A DNA stretch of 7,100 nucleotides from the NCBI GenBank assembly GCA_903912275.1, contig CAIWGR010000372.1, positions 1-7,100 on the forward strand, in the 5' to 3' direction. A program made the translations under genes and the position numbers. This document shows, one piece after another, positions 1 through 7,100 of the stretch; the stretch's first letter is position 1; every line of letters starts with the position of its first letter. Origin of the DNA: an uncultured delta proteobacterium (lineage in GTDB: Bacteria > Myxococcota_A > Bradymonadia > REDH01). The notes beneath the pieces were generated by a model. The model was not told the DNA's origin, made no database searches, and was given only the letters and a program-made list of their open reading frames with translations.

Positions 1-1368
1 ACCCTCCGCCAGCCATTTCAAAGAGTCGGCCAAGCTCACCGATCGCGCCGATTACACCGAACTGCGCACGACCCGCCTGGTAGCGCTGCGAGACGAGCGC
101 CTGTCGCGCCAGACTGTCTTGGAGCTGCGCATCGAGGAGCTCCATCAACGGCGCAGCCCCCGCAGCGTAGCGCCCCTCCGCCTGCACCAGATTGGCAGCG
201 GCCAGCTTGGCCGTCTGCTCCGCGATGGTAAGCGAAACCCGCGCCTGCTCGGCATCGATGACGGCCGTGGAGGCCTCGGTCGCGACAGCCTGACGCACCT
301 GTTCCAGCGCCGCGCCCGCCTGCGAACGCTGCGCCATTGCGAGCCGCTCTGCCGCGCCAACCGACGGGTCGATCAGCGGCAGCGAAAAGACAAGCGCCGC
401 GTTGGCCCCCGCAGAGGTCTGTGAAGAGGGCGTATCGGTCGCCTGCCAGGAGGGGCCGACTGAGCCGCTCAGCAGGAGCGAGGGGCGATGATTCGCACCG
501 GCGATGGCGACCTGCAGCTCCGCGGTCAGCAGCCGCTGCTTCGCCGCCGCCACCTCGGGACGCGAGGCAGCGGCACGCGCTCCCGCCTCGTCCGCCGTCA
601 CCGCGACCGGCGTCACCTCAAAGGCCTCCAACTCCAGCTCCGTCGTCGCAGGAAGCCCCATCGAACCCGCGAGCTGCGCCTTGTCGCGACGGAGCGCCCC
701 CTGCACGCGGGAAAGCTCGCCACGAGCGCTCTCAACGCCGATGCTCGCGCGAACCTCTTCAATCGGAGCGGCCACCTGCGCTGCGACGCGGCGCCGCGCG
801 ATGTCGGCCTGGCGCGTGCGCTGCTCCAGCGTCTGTGTCGCGCTCGCGACCGCCTCTTCGTCGGCCAGCACGGCCAGGTAGGCGTTGGCGACCAGGAGCA
901 CGGCGCTGCGCTGCGCCGTCTGCTCGTCCGAGGTTGCCGCCTGCAGCGCCGCAGCCAGCGCCTCTTCGGACGAAGCCGCCCGTCCAAAATCCCAGAGCAG
1001 CCAACGGGCCGTGAGTGAAGCGTCCAGCCCTGTGCTGAGCGACGCGGCATCGAGCGTCGTGGGCGCGCCGACGACCCCGCCGTTGTCGATGCTGCGGCTC
1101 GTCTTGTTGGCGCCCGCGTTCAGACCTGCGCTGGCAGAGAGCGTGGGCAGCAGGGAGACCCCTGCATCCTCGCGGCGGGCAGCGGCAATCGCCGTCTGCG
1201 CAGCGGCGGTGAGCACCGCCGGGGCATCACGGCGGGCTCGCTCCAGCGCGTTCGCCAGTGTGAGGTGCACCGTCTCTTCGCTCGAAAGAGCACCTTCCGA
1301 CGCAGCAGCGGGACGAGGCAAAACCGAGCCAGCCAGCAGAAGCAGACCGAGCGAACCTGATAGCCTTC

Positions 1369-1372
<4 letters not shown>
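1..1372 (-). CDS. tolC: TolC-family outer-membrane efflux protein (3' end cut by window edge)
   Basis: This is the outer-membrane channel of a tripartite exporter; it lets substrate handed over by MacA/MacB leave the cell. The frame stays open from the ATG at 1372 to the window edge, giving 457 visible codons, so only a short C-terminus is likely missing (family members are usually about 420-500 residues). Residues 1-24 look like a signal peptide: two arginines, a Leu-rich core and cleavage after Ala-Ala-Ala. Two outer-membrane efflux repeats follow, about residues 33-235 and 250-455. The first carries the typical WDFG (127-130). The second carries a 'P-LLLSGSVG' strand, a 'SLPLIDPSVG' strand and the hallmark Y402-AAGAAPLMELLDAQ helix start. 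The ATG overlaps the macB stop as ATGA, and GAGG lies five bases upstream, so translation is probably coupled to macB. The family is clear; 'tolC' is used here as a family label and the substrate is unknown. Confidence 0.93.
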
Positions 1373-3398
<2,026 letters not shown>

Positions 3399-3399
<1 letters not shown>

Positions 3400-4697
3400 C
3401 AGAAGACCCTCATGCGGCCCGGGCCAGGGCCGCCGCGCTTTCCACCGGGCGGTCCACCCGGCCCGCCGCCAGCCGCCGCATCGGTCTCTTCGAGAATGAC
3501 CTCCGCGCCCTCCGACAGCCCCGACCCCTCAACCTCGGTCATCACACCATCGGTGATGCCTACCTTCACGGCGCGCGGGGCGGGCTGGCCTGCCGAGAGC
3601 AGGAACAGTTTGCCCATTGCCCCGAAACCCTTGCCGGAGCCGCCCGGCGCACCGGTCTTCTCGCCGCCCTCGCCCTCGCCGGCGCTCGGCTTGTAGCGGA
3701 GCGCGGCATTGGGCACGCGGAAGACGCCGTCGCTCTTCTGCGTGGTCGCGGTGACGGTGGCTGTCATACCGGGCCGGAGCCTGCCATCGTCGTTGCTGAC
3801 CTCGATGACAGACTCGTAGGAGACCACGCCATTCGTCGTGATCGGTGTGATGCGGAGCGAGGTGACGGTGCCGTCGAAGGTGTCGCGCGGGTAGGCCTCA
3901 ACGCGGGCGACGGCCTTCATCCCCTCCTTCAGCTTGCCGATGTTGGCCTCGTCCACGTTGGCGATGATCCGCATGCGGGTAAGGTCATTGGCGATGACAA
4001 ACAGCGTCGGCGTCTGGAAGCTGGCTGCGACTGTCTGGCCCGGCTCCACGCCCCGCTTGGAAACGATGCCGTCAATCGGGGCGAGAATCCGCGTGTAGGT
4101 AAGCCGGTTCTCCGCCTCCGACAGCCCCGCGTTCGCCTGCGCGATCTGCGCCTCTGCCACCTGCACCGAGGCCCGTCCCGCGTCGCGCGCTGCGACCGCC
4201 TGATCCACCTCCGACTGGGCGTTCAACGCGGCAGCCCGAAGCTCGTTTGCACGGGCCAGGTTCTTCTCGGCCAGCGCCAGATTGGCGGAGGCCTGCGCCC
4301 GCTGCGCACGCGCAGCGAGGAGCGATGCACGCGCCTGCGCCAGCTGCGCCTCGTAGGGCGCCGCATCAATCTCAGCCAGTAGGTCGCCCGCCTTCACCTT
4401 GGCATTGTAGTCGACATGCACCGCAGAGATGCGCCCGCTGACCTGTGCACCTACCGTGACCTCCAGCAGCGGCTGCACCGTGCCTGTCGCGCGGACCGTC
4501 TCTTCGATGGCCCCCTTGGAGACCTTGTCTGTCAGGTAGCCGGGCCCGGCAGGCTCCTCGGCCTTGCGTCCGAACTTGTAGTAGGCGGCGCCGCCCACAG
4601 CAGCCACGACCAAGGCGATGAGCCACCAGCGCCGGCCGCCGCGCGGGCGCTTGTAACGGTGCTGCTCGGGCGTCTCAGAAACGGTCGTGTCTGTCAT
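3399..4697 (-). CDS. macA: MacA-type periplasmic adaptor (membrane fusion protein)
   Basis: This adaptor is anchored in the inner membrane and bridges MacB to the TolC channel. Numbered from the ATG at 4697 it has 432 residues. A basic N-terminus precedes one membrane anchor (about 24-41). Then come the first lipoyl half (about 75-110), an Ala/Gln/Glu-rich alpha-helical coiled-coil hairpin (about 112-195), the second lipoyl half with the typical 'RILAPIDGIVSKRGVEPGQ' stretch (about 203-221), a beta-barrel (about 235-318) and a membrane-proximal domain. Two unusual Gly-rich parts are a charged loop at about 339-362 and a Gly/Pro/Arg tail from about 408 to the end; E. coli MacA is shorter (371 residues). 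The frame also permits a TTG start nine bases earlier (4706). I prefer the ATG, though neither has a clear Shine-Dalgarno sequence. The gene overlaps macB by one base (TGATG). Confidence 0.93.
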
Positions 4698-4718
4698 AGG
4701 AACCAAGGGGCAGCCGCG

Positions 4719-4731
4719 TCCCGATCCGGGA
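4719..4731 (-). repeat. Inverted repeat TCCCG-3-CGGGA in the macA leader
   Basis: A perfect five-base inverted repeat with a three-base centre lies 22-34 bases upstream of the macA ATG. In RNA it would form a small GC-rich hairpin close to the ribosome entry site; as DNA it could be an operator half-site pair. In GC-rich DNA a repeat this short can arise by chance. Confidence 0.3.
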
Positions 4732-4754
4732 AGCGAAGTGATGCGAGAGTCTTA

Positions 4755-4772
4755 CTTCGGGATGCGCCGAAG
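4755..4772 (-). repeat. Inverted repeat CTTCGG-6-CCGAAG upstream of macA
   Basis: A perfect six-base inverted repeat with a six-base centre lies about 58-75 bases before the macA ATG. It is either a leader hairpin or a protein-binding site. There is no T-run after it on the minus strand, so it is not a standard intrinsic terminator. Confidence 0.35.
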
Positions 4773-4847
4773 CCGCGAACGATGCTGAGCAGCCTGAAAC
4801 CAAGGCGCTCGTCAGAACGGAAACAGGAGGTTCGAACACCGCCAGAT

Positions 4848-4862
4848 GGCTTCTAGAAAGCC
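4848..4862 (-). repeat. Inverted repeat GGCTT-5-AAGCC with nested TTCTAGAA
   Basis: A perfect five-base inverted repeat with a five-base centre contains a second, offset eight-base palindrome, TTCTAGAA (4851-4858). Another eight-base palindrome, GTTCGAAC, lies nearby at 4830-4837. AT-containing palindromes stand out in this GC-rich DNA and are candidate operator sites about 150 bases upstream of macA. Function is not shown by sequence alone. Confidence 0.35.
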
Positions 4863-4945
4863 GCGAACATCGTGACCATAGGCGGAGTGGGCGTTGAATG
4901 CACATCGTCGGCGGGTCGGCCCGATTGGTGCGTTTTGCTGAACTG

Positions 4946-4962
4946 GCGGGGTGAGTTCCCGC
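4946..4962 (-). repeat. Hairpin GCGGG-7-CCCGC after the coiled-coil gene
   Basis: A perfect five-base GC stem with a seven-base loop begins 16 bases past the stop codon at 4978. Its position suits a transcript-end structure, but no T-run follows on the minus strand, so an intrinsic terminator is not supported. It could slow polymerase or protect the 3' end of the transcript. Confidence 0.25.
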
Positions 4963-4977
4963 ACGGCGCCAACACTG

Positions 4978-6042
4978 TCAGGGCGTGCGTTGTTCCTCTT
5001 CACGCAACGCCGCTGACGCCTGTTCCAGGCGGACGCGCGCTCGAGCCGCCTCTTCGATGCTCCGTAGGATCGCGGCCTCGCGGGTCCGAAGTTCCACCAG
5101 CGTCCCGGACGGCGCAGGCAGCAGGCTCCCTTGCACCTCCACCGGGCCCGTCGCGCCGCGACCGCCTGTCGTGACGGCAACACGACCGCCCTCCCCGCCC
5201 GGCGCGCCTGTCACGGGACCGGCCGGCGCGAACGCTGCCGCGCTGTCGCCGGCTGCACCGCTGAGCTCCGGCGCAGGCCGCTCGGCCGACATCGTCGAAG
5301 CCGCCTCCGCACGGACCGCTGTGGGCTCCGCGGTACGAACCGTCCGCCCGCGGGAACCGAAGCCATCTACAAACATCGCATCGCTCGAGGCCATCGCCCG
5401 GAGCCGACCCTGTAGGCGCCGCTGCTGCTCCTCTGCCTGAATGCGCGAGCGGACCTCGCCGAGCTGCCGTTCGAGGCGGGCAGCATGGTCACGGAGTTCA
5501 AGCGCTGCCGCTGTGAGCTGCTCCGGTGTGGGCGCGCCGACGTCGAGAATGGCCGACACAGGTGAGGTCGACATGGGCGGAAGCGGAGGACGGACGAGCG
5601 CAAGTTCAGCATTCAATCGCTGCAGCTCCTGCCCCACGCTCGCGGCGCGCGACGGTTGCCGAAGCTCAAACTGCAGCGTTTCGATGCGCGCCAGCAACGA
5701 CTCGCGATACTGCTCGCCATAGGCGTCGAGTCGCTGCCGCGCGACGACGAGTTCGCCGTTCGCACGATGCAGCGCCACCGCCTGCTCATGCGCCAACTTC
5801 AGATCGGCCTGCAGGGTCGCCGCGGCAACCGGGTTCAGGCTCCCTGCCCGCTTCGCTGCTTGAATGGACTTCGCAAGCACCTCGTAGCGCGCAAGGTTGC
5901 CGCCGTGCACCACCGTCAACCGCTCGACCAGCTCCGCCTCGTGACGCATCTGCGCCGCGAGATCGCTAAGCTCATCAGCACGCGCAGAACCGGCCGCGAG
6001 CAGCAGCGTGGCGAGTGCCATGGAACCTAGAAGCCAGCGCAT
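4978..6042 (-). CDS. Exported coiled-coil protein of unknown function
   Basis: I do not recognise this family. From the ATG at 6042 the product has 354 residues. Residues 1-22 form a signal peptide with a Leu/Ala core and cleavage after Ala-Arg-Ala, so the mature protein is probably periplasmic. The mature part starts with a long Ala/Glu/Arg/Leu-rich helical region (about 24-150) likely to form coiled coil. A Pro-rich break (about 152-156) and a second helical block (about 173-216) follow. A short distinct segment, SSDAMFVDGFG (219-229), comes next, then a Gly/Ala/Pro-rich low-complexity stretch (about 238-305) and a C-terminal charged helix (about 314-350). No transmembrane segment, lipobox or catalytic motif is visible. 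The frame extends upstream to a TTG at 6093 and an ATG at 6054. I prefer 6042 because the predicted sigma54 transcript starts near 6066 and AGGA lies eleven bases upstream. Gene order suggests a link to the regulator before it and the exporter after it. Confidence 0.85.
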   Translation of the reverse strand: MRWLLGSMALATLLLAAGSARADELSDLAAQMRHEAELVERLTVVHGGNLARYEVLAKSIQAAKRAGSLNPVAAATLQADLKLAHEQAVALHRANGELVVARQRLDAYGEQYRESLLARIETLQFELRQPSRAASVGQELQRLNAELALVRPPLPPMSTSPVSAILDVGAPTPEQLTAAALELRDHAARLERQLGEVRSRIQAEEQQRRLQGRLRAMASSDAMFVDGFGSRGRTVRTAEPTAVRAEAASTMSAERPAPELSGAAGDSAAAFAPAGPVTGAPGGEGGRVAVTTGGRGATGPVEVQGSLLPAPSGTLVELRTREAAILRSIEEAARARVRLEQASAALREEEQRTP

Positions 6043-6076
6043 CGGAACGCTCATCCTGAAGAGACGCAGAGCAGAC

Positions 6077-6092
6077 TGCAATTTGTGCGCCA
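6077..6092 (-). promoter_or_regulatory. Sigma54 (-24/-12) promoter for the coiled-coil gene
   Basis: On the minus strand TGGCGC (6092-6087), five bases, then TTGCA (6081-6077) matches the sigma54 consensus TGGCAC-N5-TTGCA at every fixed position but one. The spacing between the invariant GG and GC is exactly right. Transcription would start near 6066, giving a leader of about 24 bases to the ATG at 6042. It lies directly after a sigma54 activator gene, which is the natural candidate to act on it. The site is read from the sequence; its activity is inferred. Confidence 0.78.
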
Positions 6093-6098
6093 ACGCAC
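6085..6098 (-). repeat. Inverted repeat GTGCG-4-CGCAC overlapping the -24 box
   Basis: A perfect five-base inverted repeat with a CCAA centre covers the sigma54 -24 element. Two more flanking base pairs (6082-6083 with 6100-6101) match after one mismatch. A protein bound here would compete with sigma54 polymerase, so a repressor site is possible; chance is also possible in GC-rich DNA. Confidence 0.35.
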
Positions 6099-6102
6099 GA
6101 AC

Positions 6103-6115
6103 GCAGTGTCACTGC
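6103..6115 (-). promoter_or_regulatory. Palindrome GCAGTG-1-CACTGC, candidate operator
   Basis: This perfect six-base inverted repeat has a single central base. The one-base centre makes it a poor RNA hairpin but a good dimer-binding site. Its centre is about 43 bases upstream of the predicted sigma54 start, closer than most enhancer sites, so it may bind the activator at close range or bind a second regulator. Confidence 0.5.
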
Positions 6116-6156
6116 TCACCCAATCCTACACCATCTCACCTATCGCAGCGAACAAC

Positions 6157-6172
6157 CGTCAGCTTTCTGACG
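6157..6172 (-). promoter_or_regulatory. Inverted repeat CGTCAG-4-CTGACG: enhancer site or weak terminator
   Basis: A perfect six-base inverted repeat with a four-base centre spans the stop codon of the activator gene. Its centre is about 98 bases upstream of the predicted sigma54 start, where activator enhancer sites usually lie. As RNA it would be a six-base-pair hairpin followed by GTTGTT, a weak terminator-like tail. The sequence alone does not decide between the two. Confidence 0.45.
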
Positions 6173-7100
6173 ACCTGCTCTGAACTTCTCCAATGCCGTA
6201 CTTCTCCAGCTTGTAGTAAAGTGCCGGCGTCTTGATGCCGAGCAGCCGCGCCGCCTCGGTCTTCACGCCGCCTGCCTTGTCGTAGGCGCGCAGGATGAGC
6301 TGGCGCTCGATGGCATCGAGCAGCTCGGGCAACGAGCGGTCGCCATCCGGCAGGCTCAGGTGGTCGCCGCGGGAGCCACCCAGGACGTGCGCTGAAAGGT
6401 CCGCGACGCCAATGTCCGGGCCGTCGGACAGCACCACCGCCTGCTCAATCACATTCTCGAGCTCGCGCACATTGCCGGGCCAACGGTAGCTCGTGAGCGC
6501 CGCCAAGGCCCCCTCGGTGAGCCGGTGGGGCGGCAGCCGGCTCTTCGTAAGAGCCCGCGCCAGAAAGTGCTGGGCCAACGCGGCGACGTCACCAGCCCGC
6601 TCGCGCAGCGGCGCCACCGTCAGCGGGATGATGTTGAGGCGGTAGTAGAGGTCTTCGCGAAACCGCCCCGCCTTCACCTCGGCCGCCAGGTCCTTGTTCG
6701 TCGCCGTGACGACACGGACATCGCAGACGATGCTTCGCTCGCCGCCCACCCGCTCAAAGGTCCGGTCCTGGAGCACGCGCAGCAGCTTCACCTGCATCGA
6801 GGGGCTCACATCTCCAATCTCGTCGAGGAAGAGCGTGCCGCCGTCGGCCAGTTCGAACCGCCCAAGACGGCGCCGGCCCGCGTCCGTAAAGGCGCCCTTT
6901 TCATGCCCGAAGAGCTCTGACTCCAGCAGTGTGTCGGCGATCGCGCCGCAGTTCACCTTGACCAGCGGCCCGCGCCGACGGCCGCTGAGCTCGTGGAGCG
7001 CCGTCGCCACCAGCTCCTTGCCGCTCCCCGATTCGCCATGAATGTGCACCGTCGCATCCGACGGCGCCACCTTCACGATCTGCCGCTTGAGACGAACCAC
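6159..7100 (-). CDS. Sigma54-dependent transcriptional activator, AAA+ and Fis-type DNA-binding domains (5' end cut by window edge)
   Basis: This bacterial enhancer-binding protein uses ATP to remodel sigma54 polymerase at -24/-12 promoters. The 314-codon-long open stretch (313 residues read) starts inside the AAA+ domain, so the true start and the N-terminal receiver or sensor domain lie beyond the right edge. Visible landmarks, numbered from the first codon, are Walker A GESGSGKE (22-29), sigma54-contact loop GAFTDA (69-74), Walker B GGTLFLDEI (87-95), arginine-finger region FREDLYYRLN (147-156) and sensor II region YRWPGNVRELEN (205-216). The C-terminal Fis-type helix-turn-helix is at about 262-302 (TEAARLLGIKTPALYYKLEKYGI). 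The contact loop differs from the usual GAFTGA by Gly to Asp. The domain order fits an NtrC-type response regulator, but this cannot be confirmed without the N-terminus. The next gene starts about 117 bases downstream behind a sigma54 promoter, its likely target. Confidence 0.95.
   Translation of the reverse strand: MVRLKRQIVKVAPSDATVHIHGESGSGKELVATALHELSGRRRGPLVKVNCGAIADTLLESELFGHEKGAFTDAGRRRLGRFELADGGTLFLDEIGDVSPSMQVKLLRVLQDRTFERVGGERSIVCDVRVVTATNKDLAAEVKAGRFREDLYYRLNIIPLTVAPLRERAGDVAALAQHFLARALTKSRLPPHRLTEGALAALTSYRWPGNVRELENVIEQAVVLSDGPDIGVADLSAHVLGGSRGDHLSLPDGDRSLPELLDAIERQLILRAYDKAGGVKTEAARLLGIKTPALYYKLEKYGIGEVQSRSSES

Larger units (their letters stand above)
4698..4977. other. Non-coding gap upstream of macA with several short inverted repeats
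   Basis: This 280-base stretch separates the coiled-coil gene from macA. I see no credible gene in it: the short open frames that cross it are arginine- and serine-rich and look like chance frames. It holds at least four short perfect inverted repeats, listed separately. I found no confident sigma70 promoter and no correctly spaced sigma54 promoter on the minus strand. The size of the gap, compared with the overlapping genes after it, suggests it carries regulation for macAB-tolC. Read-through from the sigma54 promoter upstream is equally possible. Confidence 0.5.

Noticed and set aside
4787..4880. Two sigma54-like sites upstream of macA (minus strand, 4803-4788 and 4878-4863)
   Set aside because: The distance between GG and GC is one base too short in the first and one too long in the second. 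Sigma54 promoters tolerate little change in spacing.
4946..4962. Intrinsic terminator after the coiled-coil gene
   Set aside because: The GC stem is only five base pairs and no T-run follows on the minus strand, so it was kept only as a hairpin.
4675..5183. Two minus-strand open frames in and around the gap upstream of macA
   Set aside because: Each overlaps a real gene in another frame, has Arg/Ser/Cys-rich composition and lacks a good start context.
6043..6093. Extension of the coiled-coil protein to the TTG at 6093 or the ATG at 6054
   Set aside because: The TTG lies inside the -24 box, upstream of the predicted transcript start. The ATG at 6054 has no ribosome binding site at usable distance; the ATG at 6042 gives a compact signal peptide.

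Overview
The window reads as chromosomal DNA from a GC-rich Gram-negative bacterium. A signal-peptide-bearing TolC-type outer-membrane channel, a MacA/MacB inner-membrane exporter and a sigma54-dependent activator all point to a two-membrane cell. The gene style would suit a myxobacterium-like or acidobacterium-like soil lineage, but nothing here fixes the phylum. All five genes lie on the minus strand, so transcription runs from the right edge to the left. No RNA gene, CRISPR array, insertion sequence or phage gene was seen.

Right to left: (1) positions 7100-6159 hold the C-terminal part of a sigma54 enhancer-binding protein (AAA+ domain plus Fis-type helix-turn-helix); its N-terminal sensory or receiver domain lies outside the window. 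(2) The roughly 115-base gap that follows holds a near-consensus sigma54 promoter (TGGCGC-N5-TTGCA, 6092-6077) and three perfect inverted repeats. (3) Positions 6042-4978 encode an exported, coiled-coil-rich protein of about 354 residues that I do not recognise. (4) A 280-base non-coding stretch (4698-4977) has several short inverted repeats but no convincing promoter. (5) Positions 4697-1 hold a tightly packed macA-macB-tolC operon. macA and macB overlap by one base (TGATG) and macB and tolC by four (ATGA). The tolC gene runs off the left edge after 457 codons, probably close to its end.

The genes can be read as one module. The activator, once stimulated, would open the sigma54 promoter in front of the periplasmic coiled-coil gene. 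The exporter genes that follow on the same strand may be reached by read-through or by their own undetected promoter. MacA (periplasmic adaptor), MacB (ABC ATPase/permease) and the TolC homologue would form a complete envelope-spanning pump for a peptide, lipid, siderophore or antibiotic-like substrate. The least described part is the coiled-coil protein and its link to sigma54 control and the pump. That link is an inference from gene order and the promoter site.
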